From assembly GCA_035236585.1 (NCBI GenBank), contig CP141137.1, positions 45,530,057 to 45,594,056 on the forward strand: a DNA stretch of 64,000 bases, read 5' to 3'. The DNA comes from Warburgia ugandensis. Lineage: Eukaryota; Streptophyta; Magnoliopsida; Canellales; Canellaceae. The notes beneath the pieces were generated by a model that saw only the letters and a list, made by a program, of their open reading frames with translations, did no database searches and was not told the origin of the DNA. Of the stretch, positions 37,328 through 50,639 are shown piece after piece; position 1 is the stretch's first letter; every line of letters begins with the position of its first letter. Both the position numbers and the translations under genes were made by a program.

Positions 37328-40300
37328 TATAATAACCCTAAAATTCAAGTCATTTTTCATGTATTGGATTATAATTTTAATGGGGATAAAAAATTTTGAA
37401 TTTAATTCCATGAAAATTAAGTTCATGAAAATGACCTCTTTATGGGCTCAAATTTTGGACTCGAGATTATTAAATTTGGAATGTATGTGTCAATATGATT
37501 CCAACTATACTAATTTTGCATGAAACAAAGATCAGGGTGGAAAAACCCAAAAGTTTTACAAATTTAAGGGGGTTCAAAATTGATAATGACACCCCCAGTA
37601 GCTTGAAGCATGACACGACAGCTACATTACCATGCATTGCTTGCTCCACCTCTCTCGCATTGTACAGTTGAAATGGGAGAAAAGAGAGGGGGTTGTTGGA
37701 AAATATGGCGACCCAAAACCCTCTCCCCTTCCCAGATCTCCTGTGTACTGACACGCACAGCCCCCTCCCTCGGAAAATCTCTTTTCCTCAGTGCCTGATC
37801 TCCCTCTCCCTGACTCTGGCGTAGCCCTCCCCTGTTGGGCTCTTTTTTTGTCAACAAAAAAGAAACAACAGATCAGGGTTTCACCAGCATGCAACCATTT
37901 TCCCTCTCTGGCTTGAGTGCCCACCAGAGCATGCCTCCCCTACTGCCTATCTCCCTTGCTCTGGTGCAAATGGGTCACCTAAGCAGGCACCCTAAGGAAA
38001 CCCTTCCCTTTTCCCTCCTTCTCCGGCACATAGCCCTTCGTGATTGGGTTTTTACCAGCAACACATGAGGAATGGATCGTCCTCCCTAGCGGAGGCATCC
38101 CATTTGCCCTTGTTCTCCCTAACTGCTCCCCTTCTCTGGCATGGCCTGACAGTTCAAAAGGTCGATTTCATTTTCTTATTGGATCTCTTTTTTTACGAGC
38201 TAACAGAAACCCAAATCAGGTTCTTGCGAGGAACGACCACCTCCTCCCTCTCCCCTATGTCCCAATCCTCTTTCCCCTCTTCCCGGTCAAATTTTCCCAC
38301 AGCGCAGCCAACCAATGCGCATAGGCTGGCCACACGCCAAACCCGAACCCCCCCCCCCCCCGCCTCTCTCTATCTATCGGGTCTAGGTAGAGGATGCCCG
38401 ACAATCACTGGCAATCACCTCCTCTCCCCTGCATTTCACTGTTGCTAACAAGTTGGAGCTGAGTTGACCTGCTGAGTCAACTCGCTCCTAGCTCATTTGA
38501 GGGAACTGAGTTGACCCAGTGACCCTGGAGCTTTGACCCGCGTTTCTGATCAATCCAAGAAGAGTCTTGGAGATCTGAGAGTACCCTCGTGATCCTTATA
38601 ACACGAGGAACAAAACTCATTTTCCATTTTTTATTAGGAAAGATCTAACTATTGATATTAGTAAACCTTTGATCAAAGGTTAGATCATCTAATCCGTGAT
38701 GATCTAACTTCGTTTTTCTCATCTAAGTAGTCTATAGTGATACTCATGAAGTATAGATCAAGGATCTATACAAGAATGTGGTATTTAAAGTGTTTATGGA
38801 GATGATTTAGCCATTGTTATCAATGGCTAAGATCAACTAAAGATCCAAGTATGAAATTGGATCCAATTTGATGATTCGAACTATTTAGAATTCTTAATTG
38901 GATTAATTAACTAGAATTACTAAGTTGTTATGTGATCTAGGGAGATCAAGTGAGGATCTTTGATGAGATCAGTGTAGATGTTTGATGACCTGTCACAATC
39001 GAGATGATATGTGGACGATCCTACCAAGCAGACAGTTGGAGGTTAATCAGATTGACTTGTTCAAGGTAAGATTGCTGTCTTAGTCATTTGATGGATTGGT
39101 TTGATTATAATTAGATACGATTAAGCATGATATTCATATATTAATGCCCAATTAATTGATTTAAATTATAATTATCTAAAATTGATATGATCTGAGCCTA
39201 ATAGCTCTAAATATGCATTGATATAATTGAGTAGAAGAACTAAAGCCTATGAGTGGGCCCGATTAAGTATGATTTGAATTATTATCCAATTAGGCAAGCC
39301 ACGCCTTAAGATTTCCAGGGCTGGGAATCATTGGACTGTCTTGGACATGATGTAATGAAATATGAAAATATAATGTTGTGTAATTAAGAATCTAAGTCAG
39401 ATAAATTGGATTCTGGGTGTGACTAGATGTGATATGCATCCAGGTAATAGAACTATGGTGAATCACATTAGACTTGGGTCCAATTGATTGGGAGGTACGG
39501 ATGAACGGTACTTCATCTGAGGTAGGTGACTACATTTATTATCCTATGATTTTATAAATCATGAGTATTTACTTGACGACTTTATTTATATGGACTATTT
39601 GATGCATGGATGTATATGTCAAACTCATGATTTTTCTGAGATAACTTTTCAGTGTGTATTGCTGAGGTGTATACTACCTTTTAATGTGCATGATGTATGC
39701 ACTGTTTCATGATAAATTTCCATGTTGCATAGATTGGAGTATTTGAGAATATTATACACCAATTTTTTATCCACGATTTTGATATATTAAATACTCCATC
39801 AATTTGATTTTATTGAGGATGGTTATGCATTGATTTTGATACTTAATTCATGGTTTCGTTGATTTATGATGGGTGTTTTCGCCCAGTGGATGCTATGCTA
39901 GGAGGATCATAGAGTTGGCCACCCGCCCTCTAAGTATTATGTATGATAGACACCAACCTAATGATGGGCATTGCATGTAGTTTGTGGTAATCATGGGCAG
40001 GCCACCCACACACGTCCAACTAGTCCCCATCCATGGCAGACAATAGTCTTCCGTTTCAGTGTTGACGATGAGTTGTAGTGGTTGATACCCTGGAGTGGTT
40101 GTCACTATAGCACAGTAGTCCATACTCTTATTCTATATGCTTATGAGACATGGACACATTGGGTGAAGCCTATGTGGGTGGCCAGATGTGAGTGGGCTTA
40201 TAGGCTGAGCAAACTATCTAGTGTGTGAGCTATAGAAGAGGGACCCAGGATTGGTATGAGGACTTATGACCAGATGTGAGAGTATGGTGGGACACTCTAG

Positions 40301-40646
40301 AGACATGATTGACTTGCATGCTCAGTTACTTATGATATGCTTTCATGCCGTATTTTGATGGATTTGATTGAAATTGGCTTTATTAGTTGCATGAGCATGC
40401 ATTGTTCATTGTTATGCTTGTTGTGGCATTTGGATATTATATTTTGATATTTATGCTCAAAACCAAATTTTCATTAGTTTTCGTAAGTGATTTTGACTCT
40501 ATACTATCCATGCATCATTTTGTTCTTATTATATGATGATTCGACTTTTTATATGAATCATTCATATCCATGAACTTTATCCGAAACATAAATATTCATA
40601 TATCATACTTCATATGCCTTAAATTGATAATTAAATGTGGTCACCT

Positions 40647-42705
40647 TGCCGATGTTTTTCACAAGTGCATGAGCTATTATAGTGTAGCTTATGCAAGTAC
40701 GAGTTGATCCCACAGGGACTTGACTTAAAAAGTGGGAATTTCAATAAAATATAATTAGCTAAAATTAAAAAGAAATTATTGAAAATTACTAGAATTATTG
40801 GAAATATAATCAGAGTTCTTACAGATCTAGACTAAATTGTAATTTTGGGATTTGGACGATCTAGATCAAGTTACTGATTTCATATTAAAATTAGATATGT
40901 TAATTTGGTCCAGGGATATCCTGAGAATGAATTGAAATTTTTAATTGAAAAACAGATAAGAAACAAAAGTGAAACAAATAATTCTTGGTTGATTAAGGCT
41001 AACCCGTTGATTGGGTGAAGCCTTAATTGATCAGGTTGGATTAAGCAGTTCTTGGATAAGCAAAACACAGACAAAATAAAACTGAAATAGTCAAGGACAC
41101 AAAAGTAAATAAAAATAAGGACTGAAATGTATTTGAATTTAAAGACTAAAGGGTAAAAATGGAATTAAGCCAAATTCTAATTAAAACAACAGAGAAACCC
41201 GAAGAGGAGGACGTCAGAGAATAAGATGGGGAAGAAGGAGGAAAGAAGAGCAGGGGGACGATGCGGGAGGAAACCTGGCGAGTGGACTAGTACTTGGAAA
41301 AAGATGCCGGAAGAGCAGGGGGCGCGATTTGGCCAATGACTGGCAGAGGGAGCAGAGGGGAAGATCGGTGATGCTGAGAGGAGGTCAGGCAGTGAGGACT
41401 TGGGCAGTCTAATGAAAGATATGTGGTGGATTAGATGGCGATGAGCTATTTGGCTGGTGCTGTGAGCTGTGCTGGATTTGGTGTGGTGCAGAGCCGTCTA
41501 TCTGGTCTAGAGAGATGAAGCAGAGCAGGGCCAGTGGCAACGACGCCATGGAGATCAAACTGGGTAGAGGAGGGTGGAGAGTAGGGAAGTTTGGGTCATT
41601 CTACACAGAGAAGAGGCGAGCTGGGTAGAGGGGATGAGTAGAGGATCCGAAAGAGAGACAGAGGCATAACAGGGTGCCGTGAAGTAGCAATAGGAGAGAA
41701 GGTAGCCAAGGAAGAGCTGGCCAATGAGAGGGGTTCGGTGAGAATAAGAAAATGGTATGGCAGAGGAGAAAGAGGGATCTGGGGGAAGCAGGGAGAGAGA
41801 AGTGGGGGAGAAGAGAGCATTAGATGGGAAGATAGAAAAAGCACAGAGAAGGGAGACTACGGAGAAAGAGGTAGAGTGTGGGAAAGAGAGATTGATAAAG
41901 AGAAGGGGTGTGAGAGAAGAAGAAGAAGAAGAAGAAGAAGAAGAAGAAGAAGAAGAAGAAGAGAGGGGTAGCCTACCTCCTATGGTTCAGCCTAAGGGGG
42001 AAGAGAAGGAGAGATGGTGGAGAGAGAGGAGGATAGAAAGATGGTGAGAAAGAGAGGGAAGAATAGGAAAGAGAGAAGTGAGGGAAAAAGAGAGAGGAAG
42101 GGGTACAGTTTGGTGATGGAAGATGGTGGAGAGAAAAGCAAGAAGAAAAGGAGAATGTGAGAGAGAGTGGGAAAGGAAAGAGAGAAGAATAAGAAAGAGG
42201 GAGTGAAGGAAAGAGAGTGGAGAGGGCTATGGTTGCATGCCTCTTTTCTCTTATAACCTTCTCTACTTCTAATTTGGTTTCCCGACTTTGCTTTGGAAAC
42301 TCCTCCACAAGTGCAAGTTGCCTTCTCTATACTATTTCCCTTTTGTTAATGATTCCCAATTAAGCTGAATTATCTTCTAGGAAACTATCCTATCCATCTT
42401 TATGAGTGATCTAGCATATCTAATGCTCTTTAGGATAATCTACACCGTTAACTTTTAATCCTAGCCATCTATGTCTCCTTTGGTTAATATATAAACTAAA
42501 AGGCCAAATTAGAGTCATCTGGACCATACATTAATCATCTAATGAGCTCTAATGATCATCTGACCATTGATTTTGACAAATTAAGGTTTGGATGGTCAAA
42601 TGAAGCTAAATTTAAAATCAAGCTAAATTTTGTATATTTGAATGGTTAGATGATCTAATTGAATGCTAAATTAGGGATATTTGGACTACAATTGAACACT
42701 TAACA
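40647..42705 (-). repeat. Athila-like solo LTR inserted in the gypsy 5' LTR
   Basis: The insert begins TGCCGATG and ends ACTTAACA. On the minus strand this matches the LTRs at 52861-54499 and 59044-61186, including the phrase that reads GAGTCCCTGTGGGATCGACC in those copies. It is flanked by a perfect 5-bp CACCT at 40642-40646 and 42706-42710. The empty site is preserved once at 50587-50591 in the 3' LTR. Its purine-rich half gives accidental acidic frames. Confidence 0.93.
41915..41962 (+). repeat. (GAA)n microsatellite
   Basis: About 16 GAA units lie inside the solo LTR. The matching CT-rich zone of the related LTR at 59044 carries (CT)n instead. Confidence 0.97.
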
Positions 42706-42727
42706 CACCTACACAAACAATAGCTTG

Positions 42728-42758
42728 CTAAGTCATTGCTTTGTTTTCAATGCCTCAG
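42728..42758 (+). other. Conserved LTR stem-loop (copy 5, gypsy 5' LTR)
   Basis: CTAAGTCATTG faces CAATGCCTCAG around TTTGTTTT-type loop sequence. It has two mismatches and follows the anchor ATAGCTTGCT. Confidence 0.65.
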
Positions 42759-43355
42759 ATACAGCAGGTTTGACGCGATGATAGAGAAGGCAAAAGTGAT
42801 GACAGTTCCCAGTGGAGTGTTGATAACATTTTAGAGATGATAAGGTTTGTTCAAGACCTCACTTTAGTTATTGTTTATGGATTATACATTAATATAAATT
42901 GCAATATGACCTGGATGTAAGCACAAGTACTTATGTTGGATGTGATGGCTATGTATGGAAAAACCTGGGTAATGTCGTTGTATCTTGATTTCTTACCCAC
43001 TATCGAAGTATAAATTTTTATTGAAAATCATGTTTGATTTGGATGGATGGGAGTGGAGACTAAGTCTCCCAATTGCTATGTCATGTATTGTGTTTATCAA
43101 GTGATTTTATATAGCACGTGTGATGTGCAATGGGTCAAAATACAAAGGAGACTCTGTTAGATTTTTCGTAGAAATGGGATATCATTTCACCATTAAATCT
43201 ATGGGTTTGTCATCATATGACTCCTGGCATTTTAAATAAATGCTTTGTATTCGAGTTTTTGTTTTGGTCAATTTAAAAATCAAAGTTTTCAAGCAGGGAT
43301 CTCGACACTTTTTGTAAATTGTTATTTTATTGTTGGTAAAACTCAAGGTGTCGCA

Positions 43356-43372
43356 GTTTGGTATTAGAGCCT
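43356..43372 (+). other. Primer-binding site of the gypsy element
   Basis: TTTGGTATTAGAGCCT directly follows the LTR CA end. It differs by one base from the TGGTATCAGAGC used with initiator tRNA-Met in many plant LTR elements. Confidence 0.85.
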
Positions 43373-46300
43373 AGGTCTACTCCATCATAGCCATTTCAAC
43401 AAATCAAAGGTCATATATAGTCCATGAAGTGAGGTGATTTGCTAAATATGAGTTATAGAGATAACTCGTGTGAAGGATGTTGATGATTGTGAAATAAATG
43501 ATGATATCATGTTGGTAAATCCTACTTAGAGAATATGAGACTTTAAATCCTTGTATGAGTACAAGGAAGTACACTTTTATGAAAAGCGTATGATTTTCAG
43601 AGTGAAGAATCAAAATAAAGATTTTAAAGTAATTTCTCTTAGTGAGAACTCTAATATATGATAGAAGATATATTCATGTGGATTGCTTCTGATAGTCCAA
43701 GTTCTAACTTGTATTATGTGTATGAACTCTTAGAAAAAGCTTAACAATTATTACAATAACAATAGTATGATAAGAATGATGGATGATCAGAAATGATTAC
43801 AACTTATGAGAATGTGAGAACATTGAAAGATGTATTGTATCAATTTAAACTTGAAGCAGATGTATTTAACAAATAAATTGTAATATAGTGAAAACCATTG
43901 AAAAATTGACGAAGTAAGATCATAATGTTTTTATAGACGAATTACCTGAACTATGAGATGAAAATTTATGGGTTCTTTTACATATAGAAATATTGACAAC
44001 CAGTCATCGACGAGAAGTGAATGCTTATGAATTTTCTCAGAGTTTTATTTATGATTTGGAGGTGCGTAGCACCTAGAGGATATGATAACTATTTTATAAG
44101 AATAGTTATTAAATAGGGATGATGATGTGGTCTCCAATGGCTATGAAAGTCATTATGAAAGATCAATTACATTGGGTGTGAGACTGACAATTGTGAATGA
44201 TTTTGATTGATATGACAATGAAACAATTCATTGGTTAAAAGGAAATGAAATGATAGAGGCGAGGACACCAAAAGTGAAATTATGAGAATTCTAATTATGG
44301 TTATTTAAGAGGACGCGCTCCTCCATTATTGAGGTTTTTATCTAGAAAGCTCTTAAGAAGGTCTGTAATAATTAGTATTTTGCCTAATAAGCAGCTTTAG
44401 AATAGAGAACTTAGACGGTTCAATGGTATTGAACCAGTAGATACAATTGAGGAGAATTACCTCTAACTCCCTTACCATGGGTAAGGAGGCTACAGATAGA
44501 TTGTGATATGTTGGCACCTGTATTAAGGAATCAGGTGATTGTAGCCCGTTCTACATTGGGGGCAGAGGTTGCAAACATGGTCTCTATGTTAAAGAGGGAT
44601 TCTCATAAGACCAGGGCTGACTGCAGAAACTTGGACATGGGTAGTTTGAGTCAGCCTAGCAAGGGCAAGAGACCTTTCATTGAGATAGCTGCAAAGGTCA
44701 TTGAGCCAATGACATTGATTAGGCAGTATTGGGATGCAGATGGGAAAAAGTGTACTAGTTGTAAGGGTAGACACCTGGACAATTATGTCCTAGAGTTAGT
44801 GGACCATTGCAGTAGTGGTAATAGCATTAGTAGCCACCATCACAGTGGCAATCCTTTAAATATTTTGATTTTGGAGAGTCAAGACATTCCTTTAGAGACT
44901 GTCCTAGTGGACAACAAGTTAGATAGACTGAAATTAGAGACAAAGCAAAGATGGCCCCACATTGGTAATAATGGATTTATGCCACTACTTGGAGGCAAGT
45001 ACAGGCCTCGAACGAAGCGATGGAAAATATATGTTATGATTGCTGGTGACTATGCTAGGATCCCCCTTGATCGAAGATTCAGTCATTTTGTACTTTATGC
45101 ATTGGCGCCACGATGAATATGCTTGAATATATATGACAGTCTCTGAGTTGGATGTTAGGACACTAATGATGATTGAGAGGATGGATATTGAGCTAATCTT
45201 ACTTAATATGGCTGATCATGATACCATCCTTGGGATGAATCTTATTTATTGAGGGACACTTGATTGCTATGAGGAAAAGATCACTTTTAGTGTACTTGGA
45301 CAATCAATGCCCTCGTTTCTATGTAGGAAGAGCATCACAAAGGTTTGTGTTATTTTTGCCTTGAAGGTGGTGTAGTACTTTCTTAAGATGCCAAGTCTCT
45401 TTTGTTAGTGTGACAATGGATGACTGAGAGTGGCCACATGTTGAGCACACATATGGTGTGCAAGAATTCATAATGTTCTTAGGGAGGTTTCAAGATTTTA
45501 CATTGCGAGAGATTTATTTTTTCATATTGATATTGATTTGGCATTAGACATAGTGTCACTTTCTAAGGTGTCATACAAGATTGCCTCAGCTGAGCTGGAA
45601 GGGTTCCAGCTACAATAGTTATTTGACAAGGGTTTATTAGACCTTGTGGGTCTTCATTGGGTGCATTAATCCCCTTTATGAGAAGAGAGACAAATCCTTA
45701 TTGTTATGCACAAATTATTAATTGTTTGATAGCACTATAGGGTAGAATTAATATTCTCTATCGTGCATTGATGATCTATATGGTCAACTTTTGATGTGCA
45801 TGGTGTTGGTGGATATGGATTTTGGGATTGTGACTAATATATCTTTAAGACAATTTTTAGAACTTGTTATGATTATTACAAGTTCTGGGTAATACCAATT
45901 GATGAAATTAGTACATTGACAGTATGTATGAATATGATGGGCTGAATTTCTAAAGGTTATTTGGATGAGTCATAATTATGTTAGTGGATGATGTTTTTGT
46001 GTATTCCATGACTTGGAGGAGCATAAGAAATCTTTATGCATTATTCCAAGTATTTGAAGGACTCATCTATTACTATAAATGTATGTGAGTATAGATTATG
46101 GTCAAAGAAGATGAATTTCCTTAACCGCGATATCTCTATTGATAGAGAGAATGTTATTGAGACTATGATGAACTAGGATTAGCCCAAATCGATGACTAAG
46201 GTTGATAGTATCCTTAGTCTGATGGACTGTTATTGCTGGATCATTGAGTTCTCCAGGATAGCAATGGCATGGATACTGTTTTATATTACATATATAAGCA

Positions 46301-46500
46301 TGATTTCCCATGAGGTGAGATATGCAATAGTAAAGTATGTTTAATATGAAAGCATTTCTTATGTGTAATTAGCTTTTGAATTATGACTTATACTTGTGAG
46401 TAGCCGATGAGGGTGGCTTAAGAGGGCGACCGATGAAGGCGGGTGTGAGAGGCACCGGTAGGCTTCTAGGTGGCAGGCTTCTAAGTACTCACGGTATGAT
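43373..46500 (+). pseudogene. Decayed gypsy gag-protease-reverse transcriptase region
   Basis: The gag part (about 43780-44990) is only inferred from position. A 202-codon open frame at 44508-45116 bridges gag and the protease start, and its end (DRRFSHFVLYAL) is loosely like the protease region. The protease tail reads SELDVRTLMM and MADHDTILGMNLIY at 45130-45250. Reverse transcriptase landmarks are KGFIRPCGSSLGALIPF near 45630-45680 and YKFWVIP near 45875, and the YxDD box region is seen as a frameshifted WMMFLCIP reading near 45990. RNase H and integrase were not recognised. Multiple stops show it is dead. Confidence 0.75.
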
Positions 46501-46513
46501 TGTGTTGTGGACT

Positions 46514-46785
46514 AGATTTTGATTGGCATATGACTATCTATTAGTGAGCTAGAATGCTGTGATTTTGATTGGCATATGATTGTCTGTTAGTGAGCTAGTA
46601 TGCTTCGACTTTGATTGGCATATGATTGCTTGTTAATGAGCTGGTATGCTCCAATTTTGATTGGCATGGATTGCTTGTCAATGAGTAGAGACACTCAAGT
46701 TTTAATTAACACATCTTGCATGTTTATGAGTTGATATAGCATGATTCATTTGATATGCATTATCGTTGGCGAGGTGATGTGCTCT
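46514..46785 (+). repeat. 46-bp tandem repeat upstream of the gypsy 3' LTR
   Basis: Units start near 46514, 46561, 46607, 46653, 46698 and about 46742. They share TTTTGATTGGCATATGATTG and GTGAGCTAGTATGCT, and diverge progressively to the right. The array lies in the untranslated stretch between pol and the purine tract. Confidence 0.85.
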
Positions 46786-47136
46786 GGTATAGACTTAGCA
46801 TGGAATTGCAGATATATGAGCTGAGATGCTCTGATTGTATTATTATGGTGATGTACTTATATTAGCTCTTATATGAGAATGTGATTTATGCTAATTACAT
46901 TATGTGTGGTTATAACACGTTCTAACCATAATATGAGTTACTTGATCTAGGGTGGTTTGAAATATACGTTGGTTTATATATATGAGTTGCTATCTGAGGG
47001 GATGACAGGACATGGAAATTGTTATTGATGTTGACTCTAGAAATTTTTTATATGACCTGTAGATCTTATGATATGGGGATGTTTTAGAATTATTTAAAGA
47101 ATAACATGGAAAGAATTTAGGGGAAGAAATTCTTAT

Positions 47137-47149
47137 AAGGGAGGAAGAA
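47137..47149 (+). other. Gypsy polypurine tract
   Basis: AAGGGAGGAAGAA lies immediately before the TGTAACAACCC start of the 3' LTR. Confidence 0.85.
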
Positions 47150-50020
47150 TGTAACAACCCTAAAATTCAGGTCATTTTTCATGTTTTGGATTATAATTTT
47201 AATGGGAATAAGAATTTTGAATTTTATTCCATGGAAATTAAGTTCATGAAAATTACCTCTTTATGGGCTCAAAATTTGGACTCGAGATTTTCAAATTCGG
47301 CATATACATATCGATACGATTCCAACGACACTAATTTTTCTCCAAACAGGGATCGGGGTAGAAAAACCCAAAATTTTTACAAATTTAGGGGGGTCAAATT
47401 TGATAAAGACACCCCCAGTGGCTTGAGGTGTGATGCGACAGATGCGTCGCCATACGTCACCTGCTCCACCTCCCCCATGTCGTACAATGGAAATGGGAGA
47501 AAAGAGAGGAGGTTGCCAAAAAATTCAGTGACCTAAAACCCTCTCCCCTCCCCGAATCTCCCATGTACCGGCACACACAGCCCCCTCCCCTGGCAAATCT
47601 CTTTTCCCCTGTGCCTAATCTCCCTCTCCCTGACTCTCGCATAGCCCTCCTTTGTTGGGCTCTTTTTTTGAAGACAAAAAAGAAACCCAAATCAGGGTTT
47701 CACCAACATGCAGCCATTTCCCCTCTCCAACTTGAGTGCCCACATGAGTAGGCCTCCCCTGCCTCCTATCCCCCTTTCTCCAATGCAAATGGGTCACATG
47801 AGCAGGCATCCAAAGGAAACCCTCCCCCTATCCCTCCTTCTCTGGCACATAGCCTTTCCCAATCGGGTTTTTACCAGCAACGCACGGGGAACGGATCATC
47901 CTCCCCGGTGCAGGCATCCCATTTCCCCCTTATTCTCCCTTGACTGCTCCCCTTCTCTAGCGTGGTTTGATAGTTCTAAAGGCCAGATTTTGTTTTCTCA
48001 TCAGATCCCCTTTTTTCCAGGGTAACAAAAACCCAAATCGGGTTCTTGCAAGGGAACGACCACCTTCTCCCTCTCCCCAGTGTCCCAATCCTCTTTCCCC
48101 TCTTCCCAATAGAATTTCCCCGCAGCGCAACCAGTCAGTGATGCCGATATGCATAGGATGGCCACACGCCAAACCCAAAAACACATCCCCCTCCTCTGTC
48201 CTTTCCACAACATGGCACAGCCAAGCCCTTGGGCAAGCCAGCATTCTTCTCTCTCTATTTGTCAGGTCCAAGTAGAGGACACCCAAAGATCACCGGCAAT
48301 CACCTCCTCTCCCCTCTGTTTCATAATTGCTGACGAGTTGGAGCTAAGTTGGCTAGTTGAGTCAACTCACTCCTAACTCGTTTGAGGAAACTAAGTTGAC
48401 CCAGTGACCCTATTGAACCCTTGAAATTTGACCCCCATGATTTTAGTTAATCCAGGAAGAGTCTTGGAGATCCCAGAGTGCCCTCATGATCCTTATAATG
48501 CCAAGAATAAAACCCAACTTCCTATTTCTTGATCAGGAAAGATTCAACCATTGATTGTACTAGACTTTTGATCAAAGGTTAGATCACCTGATGCATGATG
48601 ATTTGACTTCATTTTTTTTATCCATGTAGTCTGTAGTGATCTTCATGAAGTGTAGATCAAGGATCTATACAAGAATGTGGGGTTTGAAGTATTCATGGAG
48701 ATGATTTAACCGATCATGATCAACGACTGAGATTAACTGAAGATCTAAGTATGAAATTCGATCCAATTTGATGATCCGAATAGTTTAGAATTCTTAATTG
48801 GATTAATTAAGTAGAATTACTAAGTTGTTATGTGATCTAGGGAGATCAAGTGAGGATCTTTGATGAAATCAGTGTGGATGTTTGATGATCGGGCACAATC
48901 GAGAGGATCAGTGGATGATCCGACCAAGCAGACAGTTGAAGGTTATTCAGATTGACTTGTTCAAAGTAAGATTACTGTCTTAGTCATTTGATGGATTGGT
49001 TTGATTATAATTAGATACGATTGAGCATGATATTCATATAGTAATGCCTGATTAATTGATTTAAATGATAATTACCTGAAATTAATATGATATGAGCCTA
49101 ATAGCTCTAAAAATACATTAATATAATTAATAAGAAGAACTAAAAGGATATGAGTGGGCCTGATTAAGTATGATTTGAATTATTAGCCAATTAGGGCAGG
49201 CCCCGCCTTAAGATTTCCAAGGCTAGGAATTATTGGACTATCTTGGATGCGATGTGAAGAAATACGAAAACATAATGTTGTGTAATTAAGAATCCAAGTT
49301 AAATAAATTGGATTTTGAGTATGATTGGATGTGATATGTATACAGGTGATGGAACTATGTTAGATCGTATTAGACTTGGGTCCAACTGATTGAGAGGTAC
49401 AAACAAGTGGTACTTTGTCTAAGGTAGGTGACTACATTTATTATCCTATGATTTTATAAATCATGATTATTTACTTGACGACTTTATTTATATGGAATGT
49501 TTGATACATGAATGTGTATGCCAAACTCATGATTTTTCCTAAATGACTTTTCAACGTGTATTCCCTAGATGTATACTACCTTTTAATGTGCATGATGTAT
49601 GCACTATTTCATGATACATTTCCATGCTACATCGATTAGAGTATTTGAGAATATTATACACAAATTTTTTATGCATGATTTTGATATATTAAATACTCTC
49701 CCAATTTGATTTTATCGAGGATGGTTGTGCATTGATTTTGATACTTGATTCGTGGTTTCGCTAATTTATGATGAGTGTTTCACCTAGTGGACGCTATGCT
49801 AAGAGGGTCATAGGGTTGGCCACTCGCCCTCTAAGTATTATGGATGATAGACACCGCCCTGATGATGGGCACTGCATGCTATTTGTGGTAATCATAGGTA
49901 GGCCACCCACACACGTCCAACCAGTCCCCATGCATGGAGGACAATGGTCTCCCTTTTTGACGTCAATGGTGAGCGGCAGTGGTTGAGTAGTCCATACTCT
50001 TATTCTTATGCTTATGTGGC

Positions 50021-50200
50021 ATGGATACATTGCGTGAAGCCTATGTGGGCAGGCCTACGAGTTGGACGAGTTACTTGGTGTGTGAGCTACAAGTGAGGGA
50101 ACCATGTGGTATGGATATATTGGGTGAACCTATGTGGGTAGGCCTATAGGCTGAGCGAGCTACTTGGTGTACGCGCTATAGGCGAGGGACCCAGGATTGG
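50021..50200 (+). repeat. ~90-bp tandem duplication in the gypsy 3' LTR
   Basis: ATGGATACATTG and ATGGATATATTG start two units sharing CCTATGTGGG and ACTTGGTGT. The 5' LTR has one unit (40148-40240), so the duplication arose after insertion. Confidence 0.8.
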
Positions 50201-50608
50201 TATGAGTACTCATGACCAGATGTGAGAGTGTGGTGGAACACTCTAAAGACATGATTGACTTACATGCTTGGTTATTTATGATATGTTTTCATGCCATATT
50301 GTGATGGATTTGATTGAAATTGGCTTTATCAATTGCACAAGCATGCATTGTTCATTGTTATACTTGCTATGGGATTTGGATATTATATTTTAATATTTAT
50401 GCTCAAAACCATATTGTCATTGGTTTTCGTAAGTGATTTTGACTCCATACTATCCATGCATCATTTTGTTCTTGTCATATGATGATTTAGCTTTTTATAT
50501 GAATGATTCATATCCATGAACTTTATCGAAAAATCAGATCTTCATACGTCATACTTCATATGCCTTAAATTGATATTAAATGTGGTCACCTGCACAAGCA
50601 ATAGTTTG

Positions 50609-50639
50609 CTGAGACATTGCTTTGTTTGCAATGCCTCAG
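50609..50639 (+). other. Conserved LTR stem-loop (copy 6, gypsy 3' LTR)
   Basis: CTGAGACATTGC pairs with GCAATGCCTCAG around TTTGTTT, with one A-C mismatch. The anchor reads ATAGTTTGCT. Confidence 0.7.

Larger units (their letters stand above)
37328..43355 (+). repeat. Gypsy 5' LTR, interrupted by a solo LTR
   Basis: It begins TATAATAACCC (TGTAACAACCC in the 3' partner) and ends GGTGTCGCA. Without the insert at 40647-42705 it is about 3.97 kb. A GC-rich block with C-runs lies at about 37570-38450 and a block shared by all the large LTRs at 39868-40270. Open frames in the GC-rich block are not shared intact with the 3' LTR. Confidence 0.88.

Noticed and set aside
37610..38450. Cluster of frames up to 134 codons in a GC-rich block
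   Set aside because: The same block in the 3' LTR (47460-48380) has different, broken frames, so coding selection is not supported.
41738..42308. Acidic and basic low-complexity frames on both strands
   Set aside because: They come from GAA/GA-rich sequence in the Athila-like solo LTR and match no domain.
44508..45116. 202-codon open frame that might be a novel gene
   Set aside because: It lies exactly between the gypsy primer site and readable protease/RT remnants in the same orientation, so it is best explained as the gag-protease part of that element.
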